Assembly (NCBI GenBank): GCA_958298945.1
Contig: OY282610.1
Span: forward strand, 44,089,667 to 44,153,666
Source of the DNA: Atherix ibis
Taxonomy: Eukaryota > Arthropoda > Insecta > Diptera > Athericidae
Direction: 5' to 3'
DNA length: 64,000 nt
Shown: positions 13,080 to 25,719 of the stretch, one piece after another
How positions within the stretch are numbered: the stretch's first letter is position 1
Layout of the letters: every line of letters starts with the position of its first letter
The notes under the pieces: generated by a model
Database searches by the model: none
Seen by the model: the letters and a program-made list of their open reading frames with translations, nothing else
Told to the model about the DNA's origin: nothing
Program-made: the position numbers and the translations under genes

Positions 13080-13365
13080 GGAGAATTGAAGCTACCCGAC
13101 CATAGAATTCGCAGAACGCGCTGGAAAAAAGGATTTGGAAAAAAATTTCATAATCAATGAGCCACATAATCAAAATTACCATATGTGGGGCTCTAAAACC
13201 CACAAGTGACTATGGAAAAAGTTTTGTATCCGCAAAAAGTGACTGTTTGGTATGATTTTTCCTTATTCTTTTACAAAGGAACAAAGAGAAATAATTACCA
13301 TCAATTCTGAGCACTATGGACGTATAATATTAATTGGCCAAGAAGTTTTCATCCATTACCTATAA
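13080..13365 (+). mobile_element. Tc1/mariner-superfamily transposase relic (IS630-like, DUF4817-type)
   Basis: A decayed fragment of the transposase family that also appears at 27545, 36083 and 43250. Readable pieces in order, across frames: LKLPDHRIRRTRWKK, NQNYHMWGSK, QVTMEKVLYPQKVTVWYDFS, then TINSEHYGRII. These correspond to the segment running from the LKP..H.RR motif, through NKQN..IWG.ENP, to the VTVWCG and TVNGERY motifs of the family. The SDEAHF segment holding the first catalytic aspartate appears deleted. Several stops and frame changes are present, and no ends could be defined. Confidence 0.75.
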
Positions 13366-13379
13366 GTGAAAAATTCCAA

Positions 13380-13510
13380 CGAACTCTCCAGTATCTCTGC
13401 TAATTTGGCTGGTGTTCCACAGGGAAGTCTATTTGAATCCATTCTCTACAAACATTTATACACCCAATATCCCAATCTATGTCAATACCTTTTCTATCGC
13501 CAATAAAAAA
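13380..13510 (+). mobile_element. Fragment of a jockey-like non-LTR reverse transcriptase
   Basis: One frame reads SSISANLAGVPQGSLFESIL, then YKHLYTQYPN, matching the reverse transcriptase block normally written (S)AGVPQGSVLGP(I/L)LYN.Y in jockey-clade retrotransposons. Downstream sequence loses frame. It is a short scrap, 15-20 bp beyond the Tc1/mariner-like relic, and the relation between them (insertion or chance neighbourhood) cannot be read. Confidence 0.75.
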
Positions 13511-16500
13511 AAATGTCCATATCACAATCGTATAGGTCTATAAATAATAATTTTGCAAAAATTCTTGTTATATTATTTTTCGTGATATATTTAATAATTC
13601 ATAATTTAGCAATGCCATCTAACGAATAATGTAATGACCAATCCCATAGGGGTGCTCTGAATTCATGGACAAATAATTTTCCAACAACGGGTGGTCTATT
13701 AAACATTGAATATAAATAACCAAAAATGAATTTAAAATATTTATTTTTTTGCTTCTTTTAATTTCTTCTCACTAACATAATATAAGAGAATGAATGCAAT
13801 TTGAATTATTGACCGCAATTATAATAATTGGGAACAGTCATCGTAAATGTCAGGAATAGACTCGAAATGTTACGATTTCATTTCATTTATAAACGATTAT
13901 GAAAGTTTACACAATAATAAAAACATGTGAAAAATGCAAATGCTGCAATGTATCTATTTAAATTTACTAAGAAATTAACATATTTCAATAGATTAAATAA
14001 TTTTTAATATAAAAAAAACATGAACGAAAATTCTTTAGCTATGATTACTATGAACATATGGAATTTTTGTGCAGACATATTTTCATACAACAAAAGCGAC
14101 TTCTCCCTGCAAATGCAATTTTATTATGAATTTATCCTAAAATTTTAGACATTTTACCATTAATAAAATAATTTTTTTTTATTATAAAAAAAACCACTCG
14201 TTTTCTGATCATTTTTATATAATAAAAAAAAATCTACTTTTTTATCTGAAATGTCAATAATATTTTTTTACAATCCAAATAGATTCATAGATAAAAGTGG
14301 AGACTTTTTCAAATTTACTATAAATTAAAATATTAAATAAAGCAAATTTAATAAAAATATATATCTTAAAAGTCCTATTAAAAGAGCAATTTTGACTTAA
14401 AAAAAAGTTTTGTATTCGCAATATTGTTTTAAATGTCAGAGATGGCGCTGATATCGCTCAAGTGATAAATGATGGTTTTTATGTAAATTTAAAAAAAAAA
14501 TAATAAAATTAAGATTGAAAAACGTCGAAATAATTTTGGAATTTTTAATTTTATGAAAAAAAAGAGTAATTTTTTATAAAAAATCAAAATTGAAAATAAA
14601 GAAAATTCGACTAATTATTTTTCTTTAAAAAAAGGCACTATTCATGCTTTCCACAATTATTAATAAAATATTATTTATAAATTTTTCAAAACAAAAGACA
14701 TAATAAGGTTAAAATGAAAAATGGGAAAAAAGATTTTTTTTTTAAATTCTAGATACAATTTTTTAAAAAATTTCAAAAAGAAATCGGACAAAAAATTTCG
14801 AAAAAAAGATGGTAAAATAATTTAGGAAAAAAAATTTCGAAAAATTATAAAAAGACTAATTTTAAATTCTCAATGCAAATGGAAACCAGATTGCATGAAA
14901 TTTTTATCCAAAATAATTAAATTTTTTTCTTGTACAAATTTAAGGACTTTTTTAAGAGAAAATTTCCTTTTCCTTTTTCAATTTTTAACAATTTTAAAAT
15001 TTTTTTATTATGAAATTCGTTTGGTAAAAAATTAAATAAGCTTTTAAAAAAAAATTGATTTAAAATAAGAAGAAGCATATATTATATAAAAAAAAAATAA
15101 TATTTGATAAATAGAAGAAAAATAAACTAATTTCATTCGTCTTGTCGATATTATCGAATGAAAATTGTTCAAAAAAAAACTAAAATTAATAAGAAAATGG
15201 AATATTTTTTTAAATATTTAATCATTTTTTAGATAAAATTATTATTTTGAAATAAGTTTTGGAGAAAAATTTAGACTTACCGAAAGGTAAAGTTTAGTAA
15301 AATAAAAAAATTCTCTACACTTTATAGCACTGGAAATTAGACAATCTTAAGAGAATATGGAAAAGATAACTGATAAAGACTCTTAAGAAGATAACATAGC
15401 ACATAATTTGGTAAATACGTTAGAATATCAAAATCAATTATGGAATTCTATTTGCTAAGCAATCTTAATACATTATTATGATTTCGAAGAAAATCAACCG
15501 AAGATATATGAAAATTATTTTAATGCAGATGATTTCCTTCTCTAACTACCTGGAGTCTACCTGCATACGAATCTATGTACCTGTCCAAAGAGATGGTATG
15601 AATGGCTGGCTGCATACCTATCGTTGGGCCAAGGCAATATAGTTACTATCCAAAGCGGTAATGTAGCTCACAATCAGACTGATTGGATACCAAACGTACT
15701 CGTATCTATCGTATGCCCCAAAAGCTCGATGGAGTCTCTTACAATAATCGAACCAGCGTGAATCTTTTTCCATGAACATTGCGATAGTGAAATTACGTCA
15801 TTCGAAGGTCTTTGCTAATCTTCCACTTTCAATGCTATGCTATGATTACATCAATGTCGGAATGTGATGCATTTCCCTTCTTTGGTTGAAAATCTATAAC
15901 AACGAACTGTGCTGAGATATCTTAACTGGCTTCAGTTATGTATAATGGCTAAGCTTTTAGTCTAAACTATAGTCTACAAAGTGAATTTGATTCTCTTTCT
16001 TTCTTTATCGGAATATTATCGTGAATTTTTGTGTAAATCTAATGGATCATCACTGTGGGATGCCAACACAATAGATTCAAAACAATCAAAACATAATAGA
16101 TGAATAGTCGATGATCCAATTTACACACCTTACTCTCACCAATTTGCATTCAATGAAAAAGAAAAAAATAACAAATTTTATCCCAATTTCCACCCTTGAA
16201 TTTTTTTTTCTTTTCTTTTAAATTGATTTTCTTCTTATTTTTTTATTTAGCATTAAGATTATTTAGATTTCTTCCGTAGACGAATTCATCTTTTCCTTTC
16301 TTACTATTATTTGAATGGAATACTCGTAATATTAATAAAAACTAAAAATAAATCACCAAAAATTACCATAGAAATGTGAGCATGAATTAGTATTAATCAT
16401 AAACAAATAAAATAATTGAAAAAATCACTTCAAATCTATTCAAAATTTGAATTTATACCGCATATCAATGAAGATTTAGAATTTATGATAGATACTAAAA

Positions 16501-17149
16501 ATTTACAATAGATGTCAGTGTTAATAAAGAACCGTACGATTGATTTTTACAGAAAATCCATATTTGGTCTAGAAATATCATTTTATAAAGGGTAATAATT
16601 TTTTTCTATTTATTAAAGAAAATTAATTGGTAATTTTTTTAAGGAATATTTAGTAATAATGAACAAAATATAATATTCCTTGAAAAGGTTTTAAGCAAAT
16701 TCAAATCAAATATGAAAATATAAAAATTTGAACTTACGAAATATACAATTTTTTTTATAAATAGTTTGTTTTTTTAATTAACAATATAATTTCAAAATAA
16801 TTAAATAGTTTTTTTTTTTAAAAAGTTACTAGAATTAATAAAAAATTATTCAAAAAAAAAGCCGAAAAAATCTAAAGAGATCTATAAAAATTTTGTATAA
16901 AAATACGTTAGAATATTTAGGAAAAACATGAAATATTTCAAAAATAATAAAAATCTACCCTAAATCTCTGCATAGCTTTCCAAATATTAAGTAAAATTTA
17001 AATCTTGAAATTTACCACCATGTATTAAATACTCACAATATTGTTTAAAATTTATCATAGAATAAGGCCTTAATTGTTTAGATAAAAATCGTTCGCATGA
17101 CTTCTACTTTTTTTGCAAAAATATTTATAATCAAAATAATTTAATTATT
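13511..17149. other. Long AT-rich intergenic stretch
   Basis: No supported gene. 13960-15310 is extremely rich in A and T homopolymers. A more balanced patch at 15540-15960 has no open frame of note and no recognised similarity. Confidence 0.7.
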
Positions 17150-19040
17150 TACATTGCTGAAAACATTTTGTAAATCTTATGTGGCTTTTGAAATATTATA
17201 AAAACTAAAGCAAATCATTTTTCATTTCATAGAAATTCTAACACAGCAATTCACCATAGTTGACCAAATATAATGCAAATACAAAAATATACCAAAATAT
17301 TCACCATACTCTTTGATGTATTATAAAAATTGACCAAAAAATATGAACATTTGCTATGAATCACAATTTAATAATTATTTTGCCAAATTCACTTTTTGAC
17401 ATATTTAGTAAAATATAAAAAGTTTTGAAAATTTTTAAAAAAGTTTTTTGAATATATTCAAAAAACTCACCACAACATTTTAGAAAAATATATTGAAGAA
17501 AAAAAAATTTACACATTTTGGTGACTATAATTAAGAAGTAAATTTTTAAGAAAAAAATAAAATAAAATCCAGCAAAAATTTATTGATTTTTAGCAAAAGA
17601 AGAATTAATAGAAAATAATAGTTCTGAGGTCAAAATTGGTTTAAAAAAATACTAAAATCTATTGTGGCTTCTGAAATACTTGGAATGTAATGGAAATAAG
17701 TCGCTACACTTGACCAAAATTGATGATATCCCAAATACAATTTTTTAGAAGAGAATATAAAAATTTAACAAAATATTCACCATACTTTCTGGTTAATGGA
17801 AGAAAATTCACCAAAAAATATGAAAATTCACCACATTTCCAAAAAACACTTACCACAATTTACCAATTATTTAGCGAATTTCAAAAGTCAAATTCACTTT
17901 ATAAAAAATTTAGTAAAATATAAAAAATAATGAAGATTTTTAAAAAAGTTTCTTAAATCTATTCAGAAAACTCACCACAAATTCTTAGAAATATTTTATA
18001 AAAAAATATATTGCAGAAAAATAAGAAAACAAAATTAATAAAATCTAGCAAAAAAATTATTCATTTTTAGCATAAAAAAAATTAATAGGAAATAATATTT
18101 TTGAGGTAGAACTTGCTTAAAAAAATACAAAAATCTATTGTGGCTTTTGAAATACTTGGAAATGTATTGATGCCATCGAAAATACAATTATTTTTTTTTA
18201 ATAAAAAATTATATAAAAATTTAGCAAAATTTTTTATATAAAAATTTAACAAAATATTCACTATACTTTCTGGTTTATGGAAGAAAATTCACCAGAAAAT
18301 ATTAAAATTCACCACATTTCCAAAAAACACTTACCACAATTTACCGCTTCATAAAAAAAAATTTATAAAAATATATTAAAAATTCACCACAGTTTACCAC
18401 AATTCCAATAAAATTTGTACAAAATAATATTTTGAGAAAAAAATAAATTTATTGTTTTTGATAATTACAATTTATGTAAGTAAATACTTAATTTGAAATT
18501 AATAATTAAAAAAAGGGATAATATATCCAAATTTTAATGATTTGAAAAAGAAATAAAAACAAAACAAAAATCAGTTCTTTCTGAATTACAATAAAATCAA
18601 ATCTTACTCACATCATGAAAAGAGTTTAAAAAAATTAAACTCACTACAGTTTACTAAATATAAAAGATTTAAAAATTTATTTCGATTATTAGGATAAGAT
18701 TATAAAAATATAAAAATTAGAACAAAAATGAAAAACCATTCTACCTGTTCGGTTTATTAAAAAAATTTACAAAAAATGTATAAAAATTCACCACGATTAG
18801 TAAAAACACTCTATGAAAAAAAAAGTTTCAGAAAAAAATATATAGCAAAAGATATTGCAGAAAAACCCAACTTTTAATTTTGGGCGAAAACAATTTATGT
18901 AAAGACTAAATTTGCATTTTAAAATAAAAATAGAAAACAATATATCAAAGTTTTAATGATTTTTAAGGAAAAGCAATCAGCAAAAAAAACAATTCTGTCT
19001 GAGGTAGAAAATCTGACTACAAAATTGAGCGTAGAAGAAA
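17150..19040. repeat. Degenerate tandem repeat, about 470-480-bp unit, about four copies
   Basis: Corresponding stretches recur with heavy divergence. 17762-17865 and 18243-18346 share a near-identical run (TATTCAC.ATACTTTCTGGTT, then GAAAATTCACCA) at an offset of 481. 17581-17690 and 18045-18170 share TCTATTGTGGCTT, and earlier and later relatives are visible near 17300 and 18740. TTCACCAC and TTTACCAC words recur throughout. Divergence shows this is an old array. It ends about 580 bp upstream of the cuticle gene promoter. Confidence 0.7.
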
Positions 19041-19616
19041 AAAAATTCTACTGTAATGATAAATCATGATAATATCGCTAAAAACATAATCTTTACTGAC
19101 ATCGATTATGGTCAAAAAATAAAGCCTCCCCACAGACCCGACCTGTTCTACTAAAATAAGAACCAAAAACTTCCTTTAACGAATTTTTTCCAATTAATCT
19201 AAACCCACAAAATAGATGCATTTTCAAAGTATCAATGTAGAAAAATTGCTATTACAGATCAAACTGGTCTAATATCGGTAATAAGAAAAAATATGGTGGG
19301 CCAATGTTGAGATTATTAATGACGATCAAGATACTCGTACTATCGAATAACACCAATATTTATAAATGTACTCATTCTAATAGTCTTTCTTCTTGAATAT
19401 GTACTATTTACGATGGTAAAATTAACAGCAGATGTAGGGGAGGAGAGGTGGTGGAAAGAACCTGCCCAAAAATAAATTGCAAATTACAGCTACGATGATC
19501 CCCGAGAAAATAGTCTCCCTCCACAAGTACAATTGCATAGAAATTAAGACACATAACATCGAACGATTAAGCCATACACACTAAGAAAATTGCAAGATTC
19601 TTTAACGCCGGCCGCA
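19041..19616. other. Upstream region of the cuticle gene
   Basis: AT-rich sequence becoming more balanced from about 19400. It should hold the cis-regulatory region of the gene that starts near 19652, but I can point to no specific transcription factor site with confidence. Confidence 0.4.
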
Positions 19617-19655
19617 TATATAAAGTCCGAGATCATCCTCAATCTGGCATCAGTT
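19617..19655 (+). promoter_or_regulatory. Core promoter: TATA box and initiator
   Basis: TATATAAAG at 19617-19625 lies about 30 bp upstream of ATCAGTTC; TCAGTT at 19650-19655 matches the arthropod initiator (TCAGT), placing the likely start of transcription at the A of 19652. The GCCGGCCGC just upstream (19607-19615) is strikingly GC-rich for this window. This start gives a 5' leader of about 188 bases before the first ATG of the cuticle gene. Confidence 0.8.
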
Positions 19656-19839
19656 CATTTTGGATCTTTTACAGAGTCAGCCAACTCAAGTCTTGAGTAA
19701 ACTTAACGCAATTGGAAAAATACACTCCGATTGACGAATTAAATCAACGCAAAAATTTCATCAACAAAAAAAAATCGTACACTTTTAAAAAAATTAATTA
19801 AAAAATTTTAAAGTTAAAAAAAAATTAAATAAAATTAAA

Positions 19840-20901
19840 ATGAAATTGGTGAGCATTAAAATTATATCTAAAAATTTTTAATAAAAATGAGGAAAAAAAT
19901 GTATTTATAGTTTTTCGAAATTTAAAAAAATGGTCGAAAAAATATTTTGGAAAATTTTTGTTTTTTATTTTTTATTATTGTGAAATTTTTTAAATATTTG
20001 TTTTTTTTTCCGGTTTACGCAAAAATATTTTTAATAAAAATTATGTGGCAAATGAAAATTTCAAAGCAAATTTAGAAATACTTAAAAAAAAAAGTTTAAA
20101 TTAATGAAAAGAATTACCGAAAAAAAAATCTTTTATTTTTCGCAGTTTATGGTGGCAATTTTAATTGGAGTTGCGGCAGGTGCTAGACTACCAAATACGT
20201 ACCTACCACCACCGAGCAATGCATTTTCAGCTGGTGGACAAGGAGCCTTTCTGCAAGGACCGTCACCTGGTTCCTTTGGCCAGGGTGGTGGTGGAGGTGG
20301 AGGTGGTTATGGTGCACCTCGAGGACCACAAATTCCCATTTTGAGATTCGAAAATGTCAACAACGGCGATGGATCCTATCATTTCGAGTGAGGCATTCTT
20401 CAAAAAATTACAACTTGAAAAAAAATCATTTTTTTGTTGTTCAATATTTTTCAGCTATGCAACTGGAAATGGAATTATGCACAATGAAAAAGGACATTTA
20501 AACAATCCACACAGTGAAAATCCGGAACAGGTTGTTGCTGGTTCATATTCGTATACAGGACAGGATGGACGTACCTACACAGTGCATTATAAAGCCGACA
20601 GTAACGGATTCCAAGCGACCGGTGATCATCTGCCCACACCACCACCTATTCCAGAAGCTATTCAAAAGTATTTTTACAAAATTAAAATGTCCTTATTGAA
20701 TTTCCATTAATGCTGTTCCTTTTCAGATCACTTGCGTTAAATGCAGCTGCAGCAGCCCGTCAAGGCCCATTCGGTGGTAGCGGTGGTGGCGGTGGTGGTG
20801 GCGGTGGCTATCCAAGCGGACGACCTCAGCCACAATATATACCACCCGCACAAGGACCACGTACAGGATCCTTTAGTCCAGGCTCCGGCTATCGGTATTA
20901 G
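19840..20901 (+). CDS. Cuticular protein with RR-1 chitin-binding domain (four exons, 212 aa)
   Basis: A secreted structural protein of the insect cuticle. Coding exons: 19840-19848 (MKL), 20146-20387, 20455-20667 and 20727-20901. Introns of 297, 67 and 59 bp all obey GT-AG and the frame is continuous through to TAG. A short first exon ending inside the signal peptide is typical of this family. Residues 1-17 form the signal peptide (MKLFMVAILIGVAAGA), followed by a Pro/Gly-rich arm with a Gly8 run. The Rebers-Riddiford (chitin_bind_4) domain is at about 73-150, with NGDGSYHF, YATGNGI, GSYSYTGQDGRTYTVHYKAD, NGFQATGDHLPTPPPIPEAI. The lack of His-rich spacing and the wording of the motif indicate RR-1, the class usual in soft or flexible cuticle. 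A Gly9 run and a Tyr/Pro-rich tail follow. The domain family is certain; the orthologue is not, so no symbol is given. Confidence 0.95.
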
Positions 20902-21027
20902 AAATTTTTAAGGATAAATAACTGAACTCTCGGAATAGTTAAAATCGATCACCGTCAATATTATTTTTCTAATTTGTTCACCAATACATCCCCCCCCCCT
21001 GCTCCAGATCCGATACACTACATCACC

Positions 21028-21033
21028 AATAAA
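21028..21033 (+). terminator. Poly(A) signal of the cuticle gene
   Basis: AATAAA 127 bases after the stop codon, followed by a GT-rich stretch (ATGTAATGTGATGTTATTTTG), as expected of a cleavage site near 21050. Later AATAAA copies belong to the AT-rich satellite and carry little weight. Confidence 0.75.
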
Positions 21034-21177
21034 GATGTACACATATGTAATGTGATGTTATTTTGTAAAAAAAAAAACTACTCTATACCATCTCAAAATT
21101 ATTAATGATTTATTTTTTGTCGCTTTTGATTTAAGTCATTAACGAAAATAAATAAATAAAAAATAATTTTTCTTAAC

Positions 21178-23762
21178 AAAAAAGAAATTCCAAATTTAAA
21201 AATAATCACTGACAATGAAGTCATTTTTTTTTATTTTATCATAAATAAATTATACAATAAAATAAAAAAAAAAAACAAAGATGGAAAATGTAATAAAATA
21301 AATTATTTAATATAAAAGAAAATTATGTAAATTTTCATTAATTTGGTTCGTTGTGATTTTGATCTTGTTAGTCCAAATTGTCCGAAAAAAACCCCCCAAA
21401 CAGATTGTTTAGTTTCCTTTTTTGAGATAAAAAACTTATTATTTATAAATGAAATAAAATGAATATTTTTTTTTTGTAATTATTTCCACCAAAAAAAGAA
21501 ATTCCAAATTTAAAAATAATCACTGGCAATGAAGTCATTTTTGTTTTGTTTTAATATAAATAAATTTTACAATAAAATAAAAAAAAAAACAAAGATGGAA
21601 AAATGTAATAAAATAAATTATTTAATATAAAAGAAAATTATGTAAATTTTCATTAATTTGGTTCGTTGTGATTTTGATCTTGTTAGTCCAAATTGGCCGA
21701 AAAAAAACCCCCAAATAGATTGTTTATTTTCCTTTTTTGAGATAAAAAACTTATTATTTATAAATGAAATAAAATGAATATTTTTTTTTGTAATTATTTC
21801 CACCAAAAAAAGAAATTCTAAATTTAAAAATAATCACTGACAATGAAGTCATTTTTTTTTATTTTGTTATAAATAAATTTTACAATAAAATAAAAATAAA
21901 AAAAAACAAAACAAAAACAAAGATGGAAAAATGCAATAAAATAAATTATTTAATATAAAAGAAAATTATGTAAATTTTCGTTAATTTGGTTCGTTGTGAT
22001 TTTGATCTTGTTAGTCCAAACTGGCCGAAAAAAACCCCCCAAACAGATTGTTTAGTTTCCTTTTTTTCAGATAAAAAACTTATTATTTATAAATGAAATA
22101 AAATGAATATTTTTTTTTTTTGTAATTATTTCCACCAAAAAAAGAAATTCTAAATTTAAAAATAATCACTGACAATGAAGTCATTTTTTTTTATTTTGTT
22201 ATAAATAAATTTTACAATAAAATAAAAATAAAAAAAAACAAAACAAAAACAAAGATGGAAAAATGCAATAAAATAAATTATTTAATATAAAAGAAAATTA
22301 TGTAAATTTTCGTTAATTTGGTTCGTTGTGATTTTGATCTTGTTAGTCCAAACTGGCCGAAAAAAACCCCCCAAACAGATTGTTTAGTTTCCTTTTTTTC
22401 AGATAAAAAACTTATTATTTATAAATGAAATAAAATGAATATTTTTTTTTTTTGTAATTATTTCCACCAAAAAAAGAAATTCTAAATTTAAAAATAATCA
22501 CTGGCAATGAAGTCATTTTTTTTTTTTTAATATAAATAAATTTTACAATAAAATAAAAAAAAAACAAAGATGGAAAAATGTAATAAAATAAATTATTTAA
22601 TATAAAAGAAAATTATGTAAATTTTCATTAATTTGGTTCGTTGTGATTTTGATCTTGTTAGTCCAAATTGTCCGAAAAAAACCCCCCAAACAGATTGTTT
22701 AGTTTCCTTTTTTGAGATAAAAAACTTATTATTTATAAATGAAATAAAATGAATATTTTTTTTTGTAATTATTTCCACCAAAAAAAGAAATTCTAAATTT
22801 AAAAATAATCACTGACAATGAAGTCATTTTTTTTTATTTTGTTATAAATAAATTTTACAATAAAATAAAAATAAAAAAAAACAAAACAAAAACAAAGATG
22901 GAAAAATGCAATAAAATAAATTATTTAATATAAAAGAAAATTATGTAAATTTTCGTTAATTTGGTTCGTTGTGATTTTGATCTTGTTAGTCCAAACTGGC
23001 CGAAAAAAACCCCCCAAACAGATTGTTTAGTTTCCTTTTTTTCAGATAAAAAACTTATTATTTATAAATGAAATAAAATGAATATTTTTTTTTTGTAATT
23101 ATTTCCACCAAAAAAAGAAATTCTAAATTTAAAAATAATCACTGGCAATGAAGTCATTTTTTTTTTTTAATATAAATAAATTTTACAATAAAATAAAAAT
23201 AAAAAAAACAAAACAAAAACAAAAATGGAAAAATGTAATAAAATAAATTATTTAATATAAAAGAAAATTATGTAAATTTTCATTAATTTGGTTCGTTGTG
23301 ATTTTGATCTTGTTAGTCCAAATTGTCCGAAAAAAACCCCCCAAACAGATTGTTTAGTTTCCTTTTTTTGAGATAAAAAACTTATTATTTATAAATGAAA
23401 TAAAATGAATATTTTTTTTTTGTAATTATTTCCACCAAAAAAAGAAATTCTAAATTTAAAAATAATCACTGGCAATGAAGTCATTTTTTTTTTTTAATAT
23501 AAATAAATTTTACAATAAAATAAAAATAAAAAAAAAACAAAACAAAAACAAAAATGGAAAAATGCAATAAAATAAATTATTTAATATAAAAGAAAATTAT
23601 GTAAATTTTCATTAATTTGGTTCGTTGTGATTTTGATCTTGTTAGTCCAAATTGGCCGAAAAAACCCCCCCAAACAGATTGTTTAGTTTCCTTTTTTGAG
23701 ATAAAAAACTTATTATTTATAAATGAAATAAAATGAATATTTTTTTTTTGTAATTATTACCA
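21178..23762. repeat. Satellite array 2, 315-332-bp unit, 8 copies
   Basis: The landmark GGTTCGTTGTGATTTTGATC begins at 21345, 21660, 21988, 22320, 22635, 22963, 23290 and 23619. Spacings are 315, 328, 332, 315, 328, 327 and 329 bp. Length classes differ mainly by an A-rich insert (AAACAAAACAAAAACAAA) present in the long units. A second marker, CATTAATTTG against CGTTAATTTG, largely follows unit type. The array starts about 145 bp past the cuticle gene poly(A) signal and stops abruptly at 23762. Sixty-two-codon minus-strand frames recur in some units but are by-products of the repeat. Confidence 0.96.
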
Positions 23763-25719
23763 CTTCAATTATCTGATAGCAAAAATAGCAATTACAGAAT
23801 AATTTATATACTAGCTAATATCTACCAAATATTCGACCAAAACAATAATTGACATTGACTTTATTCGAATACAAGTGATAGAATATAATAGAATATTTTC
23901 TGTTCAAGATGCATTCATTAGTAATCATGGCTACAAATCCCTTCAAATCTTACCTTTTACCAAATACAATTCACTAAATGGCATCGAAATGGGATTGTAT
24001 CTTTGAGATTCTTCAAAAAGTATAAAGATTGTCTACGATAGTCGACCCACCACGTACCATTTCTAACAGGCGTTTTTACGTTTCCTAACGGAATAACAAA
24101 TTAAAGAAACATCACCTTTTCTAGATTCTAGACTCAATGGCTAGATAGTAATTACTTAAGCCAATAGAGACAAGTCTCTCTACCAAATTTAGATAAAGAT
24201 TACCTGCCCCTAAAGACCTTTAAGTTGATGCATCATCCCTCGCAGTTTCTTTTGGTAAGCATTGCAAAAATGTGGAAAAACGCTAGATAAACTTTCTGCT
24301 AATGAAAACTCAATACACTCACTCGAATCCTTTTCTTCCTTTTGTTTCGTATTATTTTTCCTCGGTATTTTTCTTCATTTTTTTTTTTTGATTTGACTCC
24401 ATTCAATTATGTTTAAGTTAAGGTGGTAGCATCAAAAGGGGGCTGAAAGGCAATAGAATATCAACTAAAGTTTACTGAAAGAGAACAACACAATAATATT
24501 AGATCGAAAGGTTATCGCAGGATGGGGTGGCACAGAAGTTCACTATGAATAGAGTGGAGAGCTTCATTAGGTATCACGTCTGATCCGACGGATGGTGGCT
24601 TATTTTTTTCCACAATGTTTGCACGAAAAATTAGACGAATCCAAGTCGATTGACATATACTACCATGAAATGGCACAATAGCTTCATCAAATCTATGGTG
24701 AGGGTGTCAGAAAAGAATTTTTCTCTTCATTGCTTTTGTTTGGACAATTTTTGGTTAGTATTAGGATAAATACATTATTTGGAGTGAAAAAAAGGGTGGC
24801 CAGAGTGCAAATGTAAATATTGTATTACCAAAGAAATTTGGTAAACAACTAAAAATATTGTATTTCTTATTATTAAGGGTTGAACTGTATAGTCTCATCG
24901 AATAAATAATCTAAATTGTATATGCCTCATAGTCAAAAAGAAAATACTAAATGAATTAATATCAAGAGAATTGAAAGATTTTTCGTTAAAGAAAATGTAA
25001 ACAAAATAACAAAAACTTTATTGAATTAGTCTCCAAAAAAAAAATACAGAAATTTCCTAGTCCTCGTATTAGACGATATTTTAAAAGATAACTTAAATAA
25101 CGACTATTCTATCTTGGCGGGTAGTAAGTCGATTCGTAATTTAAATTAATAAACTTTAATTTTTTCTGTAATAATATGATAAAATTTAAAATAAATTTTT
25201 GTTAAGTAATAAAAAGTTCTTTTACCAAAAAATTACAGTACTTACTATATAAAAAAATATTAAATTTCTGCTTTTCGACCAATTTTCGACAGAAAAAAAA
25301 GTGTTCGCATTACTTTTACACTTTTAATATTATTACCTTTTCACGATCGAACCATATTTTTTTTTACCAAGAAAATTTACATTCATTTTATTCCATGAAA
25401 AATATTACTTTTTTTGTTAAGAAAAAGTTTTATGTTAAAAAAATTTTTTTTAAGAAAATTTTTAACCCCATCAGTAATTTTGATCAAATCCGCTTGAATT
25501 TCGATATTTCTGAATATCAAATCAAGTTTGGCTAAAAGATCAATTATTACATGAAAAATCATGTTTAAATAATATTATTTTTATTGTTTAATAAATAATT
25601 GATAGAACCGAACAGTGGTCATCTTTGAAACGGATGCTCAACCTAAATTATTGTTGCGGTTTATAAAAGTTTAGCTCAAAAACTTTATTTGGATATGTGC
25701 AGATGACATAGCTCGTCTT
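23763..25719. other. Intergenic DNA, no gene seen
   Basis: Moderately balanced until about 24700, then AT-rich. No frame of useful length or recognised similarity. The left part of the following mariner (its 5' terminal repeat) should fall near 25590-25720 but is not recognisable. Confidence 0.6.

Noticed and set aside
20354..20710. Frames reading through the cuticle gene introns
   Set aside because: GT-AG introns at 20388-20454 and 20668-20726 restore a continuous RR-1 protein; the read-through frames do not.
21618..21806. 62-codon minus-strand frame, repeated nearly unchanged at 22593-22781
   Set aside because: The likeness comes from the satellite unit itself; other units have it disrupted, and there is no sign of codon-level constraint.
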